Shown: one piece after another, positions 35,551-44,500 of the stretch
Position numbering within the stretch: the stretch's first letter is position 1
How the letters are laid out: each line of letters opens with the position of its first letter
Assembly (NCBI RefSeq): GCF_025655475.1
Contig: NZ_JAHTIK010000001.1
Location: 8,290,404-8,354,403 of the forward strand
DNA from: Kitasatospora sp. DSM 101779
GTDB lineage: Bacteria > Actinomycetota > Actinomycetes > Streptomycetales > Streptomycetaceae
Reading direction: 5' to 3'
DNA: 64,000 bases
The notes under the pieces: model-generated
What the model saw: the letters and a program-made list of their open reading frames with translations, nothing else
Told to the model about the DNA's origin: nothing
Databases searched by the model: none
Translations under genes and position numbers: made by a program

Positions 35551-35958
35551 TCACATGGCCGGCCCGGCAGCCCGGTTGGCTACCGGTCTGACTCGCAGGG
35601 TCCCCCTGGCCTCGGCCAGCTCTTGGAGGAAGATTCGTAGCTCCTGAGCCCTTTCGAGGTTGGGGAGGTAGGTGTCGGGTCGTGTGGTGGCGAGGTTGCG
35701 GTAGAGGGTGGCGGCTTCCTCGATCGCGGCCAGGGCGTCCTCCAGCCGCCCGACGTCCCCGAGCCTCAGGGTGCGGTTGTGGAGGCTGCCGGCGAGGTTG
35801 GGGAGGTAGGTGTCGGGTCGTGTGGTGGCGAGGTTGCGGTAGAGGGTGGCGGCTTCCTCAATTGCGGCCAAGGCGTCTTCCGGTTGCCCGATATACCTGA
35901 GCCTCAGGGCAAGGTTATTGAGGTAACCGGCGAGCTGAGGTCGGTCGGCCCGCCCGCG
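35551..35958 (-). pseudogene. tetratricopeptide-repeat gene remnant
   Basis: Two nearly identical 138-base units (46 codons; starting near 35656 and 35794 on the plus strand) encode GRLEDALAAIEEAATLYRNL then ATTRPDTYLPNLAGSLHNR, plus part of a third. A C-terminal tail ERAQELRIFLQELAEARGTL ends at a stop. These are the TPR-like repeats of large Streptomyces TPR/NB-ARC proteins; only the last repeats survive. The break lies exactly where the gvpA-like sequence begins on the other strand. Confidence 0.75.
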
Positions 35959-36345
35959 ACGGGCGGTGCGAGCACGGGCACGCTGTACGACGTCGTGGAG
36001 CTGATCCTGGACCGTGGCCTCGACGTGTTCGTGCGGGTCTCCCTGGTGGGGATCGAGATCCTGAAGATCGACGCGAGGGTCGTGGTGGCCAGCGTGGACA
36101 CCTACCGGCGGTTCGCGGAGGCGTGCAACCGGCTGGATCTGGAATCCGGCCGCAATGCCCCGGCCAAGTTCACCGACGTGATCAGCAGCGGCACCGGCAA
36201 GGCCGTGGAGGGCGTGGCCCACAAGAAGAGCAAAGGGGCCATCGCCAGTGCCGTGGAGTCGTTCACCGACAGCCTGAGCGGGCGCGACGAAGAGGAGCCC
36301 GCTGCCAGACCGCGCTCGCGCAGGACCCGGTCGAGGGAGGAGTGA
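35917..36345 (+). pseudogene. gvpA: gas vesicle protein GvpA/GvpJ, N-terminus replaced
   Basis: Contains the GvpA core: TLYDVVELILDRGLDVFVRV then SLVGIEILKIDARVVVASVD and TYRRFAEACNRLDLESGR, followed by the charged C-terminal tail usual in Streptomyces. Two residues (VI) are missing from the expected RGLVIDVFV. No start codon is found: the frame runs back into antisense of the TPR remnant, so the beginning was lost. The stop is directly followed by the first codons of gvpF. Confidence 0.75.
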
Positions 36346-36346
36346 G

Positions 36347-36376
36347 ATGGCCCTCTACGTGTACGCGATCACTTAG
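36347..36376 (+). pseudogene. gvpF: gvpF start codons only
   Basis: ATG right after the gvpA stop encodes MALYVYAIT and then TAG. MALYVYAIT is the characteristic beginning of GvpF/GvpL, and gvpF follows gvpA in Streptomyces gas-vesicle clusters. The rest of the gene is absent. Confidence 0.65.
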
Positions 36377-36579
36377 ATCAATCACACGATTGAGTGGTCG
36401 AGCCATCACTCAAGGTACGAAGACCCGGTCGAAGCGCCACCCGGCATCAGGTCTTCCCGGCGTTGCTACGCCTGCTGGCCCCTGCGGGCGAGAGGCAAGA
36501 CAGACCGTATGCGAGGCGACCAGACTGCTCCGGCCGAGTGAACCTTCAACGCCCACCCGAGACCACACCGCCGCCCGCT

Positions 36580-37368
36580 CTACGCCCACTCGACGCCGTG
36601 CTCGGCGAGCTGCGCGAGCTGCCCCGGCGTCAGCTTCGCCCGCCTGGCCTTCTGGTTGTTCAACCACGCCCCCAGGCCCACGTGCACGACCTCAGTGCTC
36701 TCCGCGCCGCCGGGGCCGGCCACCGTGACCTCCAGCGGCTCCTTGTGCGGGCGGGGGACGCGGACGTGGCCCTCCCGCTCCACGAACCGCGCCAGGGCGG
36801 CCAGGCCCTGGGCGAAGCGGTCTGCCCGGGACACCTTCGGCTTCGCCTCCGCCCCGGCCTTCGCGGCCACCAGCCCCGGGTCCTCCTCGATGCCGATCGC
36901 CGCCAGCAGGTCCTGCTGATCCGGCTCCAGGCCGGACCAGCCGGCCCGCTGCGCCACGACCCAGCGGCCGAGCTGCTCGCCCTCGAGCACGGTCTCCGCG
37001 GGCAGCTGCGCCCAGTCCACTTGGCCGTCCAACTCCAGCCACCACATCCGCGCCACCGAGTAGGCGCGCTGCCAGGTGATCGGCCAGGTGGGGCACCAGA
37101 AGGGGTCAATCTCCTCCAGCGCGCGGCGCCGCTCCGGCGCCAGCCCTCCTGGCTCGCCCACGGGCACCTGGGCCGCCGCCCTCAGCTCCGCCAGCCACGT
37201 CCCGATGGCGTACCCGCCGACAGACGCCCGCGCCGGCGCCGCCAGGCCGGAGCGGCGGGTCGCCGTGGTGTGCGGCGCGGCCGCCCGGCCGGCATCGCCG
37301 AACCCGAACAAGGAGTTCCCCATGGCCGTGACCCGTACCATCACCGCTGCCGCCACCGGCGCGATCAC
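36580..37368 (-). pseudogene. C-terminal helicase-associated (HA) domains without the helicase
   Basis: The product ends with the signature GLGAWLNNQKARRAKLTPGQ then LAQLAEHGVEWA, the HA repeat found in multiples at the C-terminus of large Streptomyces DEAD/DEAH-box helicases, often on linear plasmids and arms. Upstream HA-like units include YAIGTWLAELRAAAQVPVGE and FVEREGHVRVPRPHKEP. The first ~35 residues of the open frame are not HA-like and overlap a better small gene on the other strand. The motor domain is missing. Confidence 0.6.
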
Positions 37369-37483
37369 CGCCGACCTGACCCTGCTGGGCTTCCACGGCC
37401 AGGTCGGCCGCTACCCCCGCCACCCCTGGCCGGAGGACCCGGCCACGGCCGAGCCCACCCGGCGCACCAACGCCCGCAGGTAG
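37322..37483 (+). CDS. small hypothetical protein (53 aa)
   Basis: ATG with an excellent AAGGAG ribosome-binding site seven bases upstream. Sequence MAVTRTITAAATGAITADLT then LLGFHGQVGRYPRHPWPED; the first half may be a short amphipathic helix. No family is recognised. It overlaps the non-HA-like start of the opposite-strand helicase remnant. Confidence 0.5.
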   Translation: MAVTRTITAAATGAITADLTLLGFHGQVGRYPRHPWPEDPATAEPTRRTNARR

Positions 37484-37526
37484 GGCCCGTCCTCGACGAA
37501 CCCGCGGCGCCGCCGCGGCGGGGAGG

Positions 37527-38201
37527 TCAGCCCCCGCCCGAGAAGCCGCCGGAGTTGGCGGAGGCCGAGCCGCCGCCGGTCCAGCCGGGCCCGCGCGACG
37601 GGCGGGCCCGGACGGTGCGTTCGGTGACCAGCTCGACCCGTACCCCGGCGGGGCCGAGCAGCGCGGTGAGGGCCTCGTACAGCCGCTGCGGCGAGGTGAG
37701 GGCGGGCGGGGTCCACTTCAGTTCGTCGCCGGCGAGGTCGAACCGGACGGTGAGCTGTTCGGTCGCCGGCTGCTGGTCCCCCGGGTAGGGCTCGGTGACT
37801 CGGTGCTCCAGCCCGATTCCGCACAGCTGGGTGATCGGCTGCCAGGGGCCGGGGCGGGCGGCGCGGACCGTCCGGAACCGGGTGGGGGCCTGGGCCGGGG
37901 CGAATCGCAGCCGGCGGACCGTGGTGAGTTCTATCCACACGGTCAGCGGTGCTGCCAGCGCGGCTTCGACGGCGGCGATCCCGAGGACGACCTGTCCGAC
38001 GGTCGCGGCGTCGGTGCCGGTCACCAGCGCGAAGACGGCGACCGCCCCGGTGATGGCGCCGAGCGCCACCGGCACCAGCAGCGACTTCGCGGCCCCGGTC
38101 AGGACGATCGGGACCACCCACGCGCGGGAGCCGCCGCCCTCGTGGAGGACGAGGTCGGTGGTGGAGTCTGGTCCGGGGCGAAGCGGCGCACGATCAGCCA
38201 T
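37527..38201 (-). CDS. membrane protein of unknown function (224 aa)
   Basis: ATG at 38201. Two membrane segments near residues 30-95 (LLVPVALGAITGAVAVFALV; VGQVVLGIAAVEAALAAPLT) are followed by a ~100-residue beta-rich cytoplasmic or external domain (LTVRFDLAGDELKWTPPALT, RVELVTERTVRARPSRGPG) and a Gly/Ser tail GGSASANSGGFSGGG. Family unknown. It lies downstream of, and in the same direction as, the Rpf-PolA chimera. Confidence 0.6.
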   Translation of the reverse strand: MADRAPLRPGPDSTTDLVLHEGGGSRAWVVPIVLTGAAKSLLVPVALGAITGAVAVFALVTGTDAATVGQVVLGIAAVEAALAAPLTVWIELTTVRRLRFAPAQAPTRFRTVRAARPGPWQPITQLCGIGLEHRVTEPYPGDQQPATEQLTVRFDLAGDELKWTPPALTSPQRLYEALTALLGPAGVRVELVTERTVRARPSRGPGWTGGGSASANSGGFSGGG

Positions 38202-38286
38202 ACCGCCACGGTAGAGCCGGACGCGACCGGCCGGAAGGTGGCGGGGGGCGGTAATTCCGGTTGCCCGCCACCTACGTGACGATAAG

Positions 38287-38855
38287 TCAGTGCGCGGCGG
38301 CCTCCCAGTTGGCGCCGACGCCGATGGAGACGTCGAGCGGGCGCGCAGCGGGTAGGCGCCGGCCATCTGCTCGCGGACGATCGCCTCGACCTGCGCACGC
38401 TCGTCGGGGGCCAGCTCCAGCACGATTTCGTCGTGCACCTGGAGCAGCATCCGGGAGGTGAGGTGTTCGGCGACCGTGATCTGCTGCTCGCGGCTGGCGA
38501 GGTCGGGGCGGGCGGCGTACGCGGTGCCGCCGTTGACCTTCCATGTTGGCTGGTTGAACTGGAGGCCGCCGTAGTAGCCGTTTCCGGTGTTGGCGTGCCA
38601 GCGGCCGCAGCTCTCGCAGGCCGCGACCTTGTCCCAGTCGATGCCCTGCCCGGCGGCCGGAACGGCCCCGGCGACCGCGCCCGCTGCGGCGACCGCGCCC
38701 GCTGCGGCGACCGCGCCCGCTGCGGCGACCGCGCCCGCTGCGGCGGACGCGGCATGCGAGGGGGCAGCCTGCGCGGGGCCGGCGAAGGCGGCCCACAACC
38801 CGGTGGCGCAGGCGAGGGCGAGGAGTAACTGCAGGATCCGGTGGGCGATGGACAC
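38287..38855 (-). pseudogene. Rpf-type transglycosylase domain fused to the tail of DNA polymerase I
   Basis: GTG at 38855 with GGGGAG gives a signal peptide (LLLALACATGLWAAFAGPAQ A-A), then an Ala/Val repeat coded by tandem copies of an 18-base unit (~38675-38755), then a resuscitation-promoting-factor domain: IDWDKVAACESCGRWHANTG and NGYYGGLQFNQPTW, with the catalytic Glu in CES. Directly after REQQITVAEHL the sequence becomes MLLQVHDEIVLELAPDERAQ, the motif C end of family A polymerases, and after a one-base shift PLDVSIGVGANWEAAAH and a stop, the exact type of PolA C-terminus. Two unrelated genes have been joined; the hybrid is unlikely to work as a polymerase. Confidence 0.8.
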
Positions 38856-39281
38856 GGCGGAACACTCCCCGAGAGGTCGGCGATCGGACGGCCGGCACCC
38901 CGGGGCACCGCCCTCCACCGTTGGCACACCCCGCCGCCGGGGACCCGCGACATCCCGCCGGGGTCACCCGCCCGGCCGCGCGCAGCCGGGTGGCCGCACC
39001 ACACCGTCCCGGCCCTGCCCCGCCGCCCGGGCCGGTTCAGGGAGGGCCTGTCGGTGGCCCGGTGTACGGTCTCTCCACGACGTGGCCCTCGCCCCGGCGA
39101 GCAGTACGGGCGGGGCCACGTCCGGGGCGGCCCGGCGCCCGGCATACTGCCGTCCTGACCCATCAAAGACATCTCAGGGAGCCAGGGAGTCAAGCCGCGG
39201 TCGTCAGCGATGGGACAGATGGCGAGCTGAAGGCGCGGTGTTCGCTGCCGGTTCTGCAGGCAGTGGAAGAGTTGTCCGAGC
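38856..39281. other. gene-poor region
   Basis: Promoter region of the Rpf-like gene, then no convincing gene on either strand. Confidence 0.35.
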
Positions 39282-39638
39282 ATGCGGCCCGACCGCCCCA
39301 GCTGCCGCCGGACGGCACAGACTCACGATCGCGGACGCGATGGAACCCTGACCAACTACCCGGTCTTCGACGAGCGGCTGCTCGCCCTGTACGAGGGCCT
39401 CCGCCACGCCGGATACGACGAGCAGCAACTCCAGGCGTTCTGCCGCCTGTTCACTGCCATCGGCCGCATCGGGCTGATGATGACCTGGAGCAAGCAGTAC
39501 AAGCGCGGCGTCCGGGTGAGCGAGCCAAAATACCCGTCTCCCAGCAACCGCACCAAAGTACATGGGACAACCCACCCAGTACGCCGCAGCGGACGGGGCA
39601 CGCCTGTCGATCCTGTGCATCGTGGACATGAGCCCTAA
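39282..39638 (+). CDS. hypothetical protein, N-terminus uncertain
   Basis: The central part is protein-like: NYPVFDERLLALYEGLRHAG then YDEQQLQAFCRLFTAIGRIG and LMMTWSKQYKRGVRVSEPKY. The first ~25 residues after ATG 39282 and the last ~20 are Arg/Pro-rich, so both ends may be wrong; the real start may be a rare codon near 39340. No family recognised. Confidence 0.4.
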   Translation: MRPDRPSCRRTAQTHDRGRDGTLTNYPVFDERLLALYEGLRHAGYDEQQLQAFCRLFTAIGRIGLMMTWSKQYKRGVRVSEPKYPSPSNRTKVHGTTHPVRRSGRGTPVDPVHRGHEP

Positions 39639-40029
39639 GAGCTCCCCGGTCGGGGTACCCGATTTTCGTACGCCTACAGGCGTCGCATGGGCGGCCGTTG
39701 GCAGAAGGTGGGCCCAGTCGTCGAGCGCGGCGAAGATGGCCGCCGTCGAGCAGCGGGCCGTCGAGCAGGAGTCCGGGACACCACGCTGGGTGAGGCGAGC
39801 GCGAAGGGTGCGGGGTGCGCCTGCGCAACCTGACCGTCAACCTGGCCCAGAACAAGCCCGTCCAGTAGCCCGGCGGGGCGGCTGCACCGGCCTGCCGGTG
39901 GGTGCGGGGCCGGGGCCTGTGCGTGCCACGGTGGGCGGCACGCACAAGCCGCCGGACGGCGGTCAGCTGGAGGACCCGGCGCCTGCTTCGACAGTAGTCA
40001 CGCCTGATCGCGGCCTTCTGCCGTCGGTG
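39639..40029. other. gene-poor region
   Basis: Only a short plus-strand tail RLRNLTVNLAQNKPVQ followed by a stop near 39868 looks protein-like; it has no start and may be a gene remnant. Confidence 0.35.
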
Positions 40030-40665
40030 TCACAGGTGGGCGGCTCCGGGCACGCGGCCGAGGACGGGCAGGGCGGTGAACGCCTCGGCGAAGTCGGCGC
40101 CGCTGCGCCGTCCCCACAGGCGTGCGAGGTCTTCGGCCATGGGGCCGAAGTGCTGGTCGATGGGTTGGGACTTGTGGCAGTGCAGGGCCTGCATTTTGGT
40201 GGCGAAGGTGGCGGTGACGTCGACCATCACCGTGGGGGTGACCTGCCCGATGAGGGTGAGGGAGTTGTAGGTGTCGCAGGTGTAGAGGCGGCGTGGTCGG
40301 CCGGTTTCGATCTTTGCCTCGGGTAGGGCTTCGAGGACGGCTTCGGCGGTGCGCCGGTGGGCGGTGTGGGTGTCGTGGACGGGGTGGGTGATGACCACGT
40401 GGGGCGTCAGCTCGATGAGCAGGGCCCGGATTGCGGTTGGGGTGAGTTCGGGGAGCTGGTGGAGGGCGGCGCCGAGGACGGCGGCTCCGGCTTGGGCTTC
40501 GGCGTCGCGGACCGGGTCATGGAGGGGGACGGCGATGTGGACCGGCGCGTGCTGGGCGTGGAGGGCGAGCGTGCCGCCGGCCCATAGCTCGGCGTCGTCG
40601 GGGTGGGCGAACACGGCGAGCACGGACTGCGGTCTTGCCAGCTGGTCGTCAGGGTTGCGCGGCAC
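40030..40665 (-). CDS. PIG-L-family deacetylase
   Basis: GTG at 40665, overlapping the end of the HAD gene. 211 residues. The metal-binding motif is FAHPDDAELWAGGTLALHA (PHPDDxE type) and the second is HPVHDTHTAHRRTAEAV (HPxDxHxDH-like). Family members remove N-acetyl groups from GlcNAc-type sugars in mycothiol, GPI or antibiotic pathways, using zinc. As the last gene of a minus-strand operon in the deazaguanine region, it is a candidate for deacetylating a sugar put on by the glycosyltransferase encoded at 48.7 kb. Confidence 0.85.
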   Translation of the reverse strand: MPRNPDDQLARPQSVLAVFAHPDDAELWAGGTLALHAQHAPVHIAVPLHDPVRDAEAQAGAAVLGAALHQLPELTPTAIRALLIELTPHVVITHPVHDTHTAHRRTAEAVLEALPEAKIETGRPRRLYTCDTYNSLTLIGQVTPTVMVDVTATFATKMQALHCHKSQPIDQHFGPMAEDLARLWGRRSGADFAEAFTALPVLGRVPGAAHL

Positions 40666-41279
40666 GGACAGCTCCCGAGGTGTTGGCGGTGGAGGCCGGG
40701 ACGAGGCGGCCGTGGCGGATGGTGAGGGCTTGCATGCCAGCGCGAGGGCGGCGGCATTGCCGTCGTCGGCGTCGTCGACGGCCAGGCACCGCGCCGGAGC
40801 GGCGCCGAGGCGGCGCGCTGCTTCCAGGTAGGCGGCCGGGGCGGGCTTGCCCCGGGGCACGTTCTCGAGGGTCACGACCACCGGCAGCAGCGCTCGCAGC
40901 TCGAGTCGCTGGATGCCGTCGTGGACGGGGACCGCGGCGGCGCTGGAGGCGACGGCCAGCGGAATGCCGAGGTTGCGGGTGATGTGCAGCAGCTTGAGGG
41001 TGCAGGGGACGGCGGCGCCGGGCTGGCGAGCAGCGCGGCCCGGCTACGCACCACCACGTCCTGGGCCGGGGGCTGCGAGAGGGCGGAGTTGGCGGCGAGC
41101 CGGGCGATCACCTCGCGCACGGGCAGGCCGGCCAGAGCCCGGTAGCGCTCGGCGGGGACCGGGATGCCGTACGGGGCGAGCGCGGCGGCGCGGCGGATGC
41201 CAGTGTTGTCCACCACGGTGCCGTCCCAGTCCACGATCAGCGCCTGCGCATGGCGGAGAAGGGCGGCAGGAGCGGTCAC
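40649..41279 (-). pseudogene. HAD-family hydrolase, two frameshifts
   Basis: GTG at 41279 overlaps the stop of the PEP-synthase-like gene (GTGA). Motif I is LIVDWDGTVVDNTG; after a shift near 41020 the protein continues LGIPLAVASSAAAVPVHDGI (motif II Ser) and RGKPAPAAYLEAARRLGAAP with CLAVDDADDGNAAALAL (motifs III and IV); a second shift near 40725 leads to MQALTIRHGRLVPASTANTS and a stop at 40649. All four catalytic motifs are present, so one-base errors or very recent lesions are likely. Resembles beta-phosphoglucomutase/CbbY-type sugar-phosphate phosphatases. Confidence 0.75.
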
Positions 41280-42871
41280 CGGTACACCGTCCTGCGGTAG
41301 AGGATCCGCCGGTCGGGACCGAGGACGGCGATCTCGGAGGGCGGGGGCGGGGCGTCCTGCGGCCACAGCATCATGCCGAACCCGGGCAGCCGGATCGGGC
41401 AGTATCCGGCCGGGACGGTGACCGGGACCGGGGCGTCGCCGGAAAGCAGCACGCCGACGGGGTGCGAGGCGCCGGTGCCGAAGGTAGGCAGGTCGGGGGC
41501 GGGGCCGCCTGTGTCGTGCCAGAGCAGGGTCGCGGCGCGGCCGTCGTCGGGCACGGGCTGCTCCAGGGCGCGGGTGAGGACCGCGGTGGCGCAGAGCGTG
41601 CCGGTGTCCTGAGTATTGCGCTGGGCGGGGACGGTCGGGGCGGGGCGGACAGTGCCGGCACCTCCGTCGACTTCGACGACGGCGCCGGGGAGGAGGGCGG
41701 TCAGCGCGGTGGTGACATTGGTGACGCAGGGAATGCCGAGTTCGCGGGTGATGATCGCGGTGTGGGAGAGCTCACCGCCGGTCGTGGCCACGACGGCGGC
41801 CGGACCGGTGAGCAGTGCCGGGACCGCTTCGGGGCCGAGTGCCCGGCAGATCAGGACTTGACCGGTGATGTCGTCGCCGGTGTGGAGGGTGGGGCCGGTG
41901 CCGCGGCCGGGAGCGGCCGCGATCCCGTGAAGCACCTGGTCGTCGTCGGCGGCTGCCTGGCCGGCGGTGGCGTGGTCGGTGAGGGGCACGGTGAGCGGCC
42001 GGGCCTGGACGAGGTGGAGCCTGCCGTGGGGATCGATCGCCCACTCGACGTCGATGTGCTGCAGGCCGAGGGCGGTGGCGGCCGTGGTGGCGGCGGCGAG
42101 CAGCCGCTCGCGCGCATCTGGGGTGAGCACGGGGCGTTCGGCCAGCTGGGCTGGTGTGTAGAGGTGGAGCACGCCCGCGTCGGACGTCTGGATCTTCGCC
42201 CGGACGGAGCCGGCCGGGTCGAGGCGCACCCACTCGCCCGGGGGCATCTCCAACTCCTCCGGTGTTCCGGGCAGCTGGATAGTGTCCTGGACGGTGAAAC
42301 GGACGGTGGCGCGGTGGCCCTGGCCGGTGGTGTGGATCTCGCCGGTCTGGGTGCCGCTGACGAGCGGCTCGGCCAGACCGCGGAGAGCCTCGATCCGCCA
42401 GCGGGTGCACAGGCCGTCGGTGACGGCGGCGGCCAGGACACCCGAGCAGGCCGGGCGCAGGGCGGGCTGCACGAGAACGGCCATGCGCGGCAGGGCGATG
42501 ACGCCCCGGGCCTGGCTGTAGGCGGTGACGGTCGAGTGGTGGACGGAGGCGCGGACGGCGCGGATGGCGTCGAGCAGCGCCTCGGGGCGGGCGGGGCTGA
42601 TGCGGGAGGTGTAGAGGCCGGCGAAGGACGCGGTGGTGCCGTCCTCGGAGACGGCGGAGGAGCGGGCGATCAGCCCGCGGGGGGCGGGGCAGCGGGCGAG
42701 GATCTCGGCGACGGCGGCCGGCAGACACTCGTCGGGGTGGTCGACGGGGATGACGATCCCGGCGGGGACGGGCAGGCCAGCGGCGGCCAGGCGGGCCAGG
42801 GTGGCGGCCTTCGCTCCGGCCATCTCGGCGTGCAAATCCTGGTCGAGCGAGGGCAGGTCGGTGGCGGTCAT
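41276..42871 (-). CDS. PEP-synthase-like phosphotransferase (ATP-binding plus phosphohistidine domain)
   Basis: ATG at 42871, overlapping the upstream stop (ATGA). 531 residues. Residues 1-300 match the ATP-grasp pyruvate/PEP-binding domain (EMAGAKAATLARLAAAGLPV; ARSSAVSEDGTTASFAGLYT; HIDVEWAIDPHGRLHLVQAR). Residues ~340-430 are the swivelling phosphohistidine domain (GGELSHTAIITRELGIPCVT, the His of SHT as acceptor). There is no C-terminal PEP barrel; instead ~120 unfamiliar residues follow. The plan is closer to rifampin phosphotransferase than to PEP synthase, so it may transfer phosphate from ATP to a small molecule of the pathway. Confidence 0.85.
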   Translation of the reverse strand: MTATDLPSLDQDLHAEMAGAKAATLARLAAAGLPVPAGIVIPVDHPDECLPAAVAEILARCPAPRGLIARSSAVSEDGTTASFAGLYTSRISPARPEALLDAIRAVRASVHHSTVTAYSQARGVIALPRMAVLVQPALRPACSGVLAAAVTDGLCTRWRIEALRGLAEPLVSGTQTGEIHTTGQGHRATVRFTVQDTIQLPGTPEELEMPPGEWVRLDPAGSVRAKIQTSDAGVLHLYTPAQLAERPVLTPDARERLLAAATTAATALGLQHIDVEWAIDPHGRLHLVQARPLTVPLTDHATAGQAAADDDQVLHGIAAAPGRGTGPTLHTGDDITGQVLICRALGPEAVPALLTGPAAVVATTGGELSHTAIITRELGIPCVTNVTTALTALLPGAVVEVDGGAGTVRPAPTVPAQRNTQDTGTLCATAVLTRALEQPVPDDGRAATLLWHDTGGPAPDLPTFGTGASHPVGVLLSGDAPVPVTVPAGYCPIRLPGFGMMLWPQDAPPPPSEIAVLGPDRRILYRRTVYR

Positions 42872-43848
42872 CGGACGCTCCCCGAGTTCAGCAGGTCGGC
42901 GGTGGTGATGGTGACAGGGTCGGCGGCGGCCAGCTGGCACCAGCGGCGGGCGGCGGCGAGGAAGCGGTGCCGATGGACCTTGCGGCTCTCCTCGCTGCCG
43001 GCCGCCCACCGGCACACGCAGGTCAGCGCCTCTACCCGCGCGGTGGCGGTGGGGTTGCCGGCGGCAGCAAGCTGGGAAGCCAGCGCCCACGCGTCGCGCA
43101 GCTGGACCGCTCGGCGGCGTGACGCGTCGATGCGGTCTCGCTGGCCATCGGTGTCGGTGGCGGCGGCGGTGAGCAGCCCATCGGCGCGGGTGCGGTCTTC
43201 GAGCGGCATCGCGGCGGCGGCCGGGGAGCCGTCGCCGTACAGGGTTCCGGCACGGGCGGCAAGGGTGCCGGCGGCGGTGGCGAGGTCGGTGCCTTCGGCG
43301 AGGGCGGCGGCGCCGTCCAGCAGCACCAGGTGGGCGTCCAGGAGGTGGCCGGTGGCGTCGGGGGTGTTCAACGCGAGGCGGCAGGACCGCCCGTCGGCGT
43401 CACTGCCGAGCAGGCCGGCGAGCAGCTTCTGCCACTGGTCGTCGGGCAAGAGCCAGTTGACGATGTGGGCGCTCATCACGCCGAGGAACGCCTCGGTCGC
43501 GCCGGCCAGGTGCCGCTCGGGCGCCTCGCCGTTGTCCAGCTGGTGTTCCAGGGCGAGGAGTGCGGCGTCGGTGCGCCGGTGGCGCTGCTCGGCTGCGGTG
43601 ACCATCGCGGTGGCGTAGGCGGGGTCGGCGAGCAGGTGGTGCCAGCGGCCGGTGAGGGCGAGGTGATCCGGCTCGGGGATGTCGACGATGCCCGCGCGCC
43701 GCAGTCGCCCGTACGGGCGGGGGTCGTCCATGAAGACCAGCGGCCAGCGGGTGAGCGAGGTGGTGTACAGGTCGAGCTCCAGCGCGGTGCTGCCGGGCCT
43801 GGTGTGCTCGTAGTCGCAGGTGAGCAGGCCCTTCCAGACTTCGTCCAC
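42868..43848 (-). CDS. hypothetical protein in the deazaguanine region (326 aa)
   Basis: GTG at 43848 after AAAGGAGAAC. Soluble, rich in Ala and Leu helices. N-terminal DEVWKGLLTCDYEHTRPGST and LVFMDDPRPYGRLRRAG, a middle ATEAFLGVMSAHIVNWLLPD and a C-terminal VEALTCVCRWAAGSEESRKV. No catalytic motif is recognised. First gene of the second minus-strand operon and strictly coupled (ATGA) to the PEP-synthase-like gene, so they probably act together. Confidence 0.65.
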   Translation of the reverse strand: MDEVWKGLLTCDYEHTRPGSTALELDLYTTSLTRWPLVFMDDPRPYGRLRRAGIVDIPEPDHLALTGRWHHLLADPAYATAMVTAAEQRHRRTDAALLALEHQLDNGEAPERHLAGATEAFLGVMSAHIVNWLLPDDQWQKLLAGLLGSDADGRSCRLALNTPDATGHLLDAHLVLLDGAAALAEGTDLATAAGTLAARAGTLYGDGSPAAAAMPLEDRTRADGLLTAAATDTDGQRDRIDASRRRAVQLRDAWALASQLAAAGNPTATARVEALTCVCRWAAGSEESRKVHRHRFLAAARRWCQLAAADPVTITTADLLNSGSVR

Positions 43849-43996
43849 GGGGTTCTCCTTTGCCGGGGCCGGGCGGCGCGGTGGCCGGATCGGTGACGTT
43901 TTGGTCATGTGGGCGGTGCGGGGTGTGAAAGGCTCGGCCCCTGCCACCCGGGGGTGGGCCCGGGCGGCGCCGTGGGCCGAATGCCGAGGAGTAGAA

Positions 43997-44491
43997 GTGA
44001 TCAAGGAACCGACGGCCAGCGCGTTCGTCTTCCGCACCCGCGGGGACGGCGTCCCGAGGGCGGCTCTGGTGTGGCATCCGCGGCTGGAGCTGTGGCTGCC
44101 GGCCGGCGGGCACGTGGAGGCGGACGAGAGTGCGGCCGAGGCCGCGTTGCGCGAAGTCGGGGAGGAGACCGGGCTGCGGGCCGAACTGCTGCCCGGCCCG
44201 TCGCTGCCCCTTCCGGCCGGATTCCCGCACAGCGCGGTTCCCGCTCCGTGGTGGGTGGTCGAGATGGACGCCTGCGCCGACAACCACACCCGCGAGGCGC
44301 ACGTCCACATCGACCACGTCTTCGTCGCCCAGGTCCACGACGGCCCGGTGGACCAGGGCGCGGTGCACGAGGTGCGGTGGTTCACAGAGCAGGAGATCGC
44401 CGAGGTCGAGGGCCTGTCGGAGGACTCGCGTCTTCAGGTGAAGCAGCTCTTCGCGATGATCGCGGACGGCTCGCTGCGCCTGTCGGCGTGA
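43997..44491 (+). CDS. Nudix hydrolase
   Basis: GTG start. 164 residues. The Nudix box is GGHVEADESAAEAALREVGE then ETGL, matching GX5EX7REUXEEXGU, so Mg-dependent pyrophosphatase activity on a nucleoside-diphosphate derivative is expected. Later WFTEQEIAEVEGLSEDSRLQ is usual for the C-terminal helix. It is the only plus-strand gene inside the minus-strand cluster: divergent from the 326-aa hypothetical gene and convergent with the exonuclease gene (nine bases between stops). Confidence 0.9.
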   Translation: MIKEPTASAFVFRTRGDGVPRAALVWHPRLELWLPAGGHVEADESAAEAALREVGEETGLRAELLPGPSLPLPAGFPHSAVPAPWWVVEMDACADNHTREAHVHIDHVFVAQVHDGPVDQGAVHEVRWFTEQEIAEVEGLSEDSRLQVKQLFAMIADGSLRLSA

Positions 44492-44500
44492 GCCCCTGGG

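Noticed and set aside
41276..43618. Very long plus-strand open frame opposite the PEP-synthase-like gene
   Set aside because: It is a Gly/Arg/Ala-rich mirror of the real minus-strand genes, created by GC-biased codon use, with no domain.
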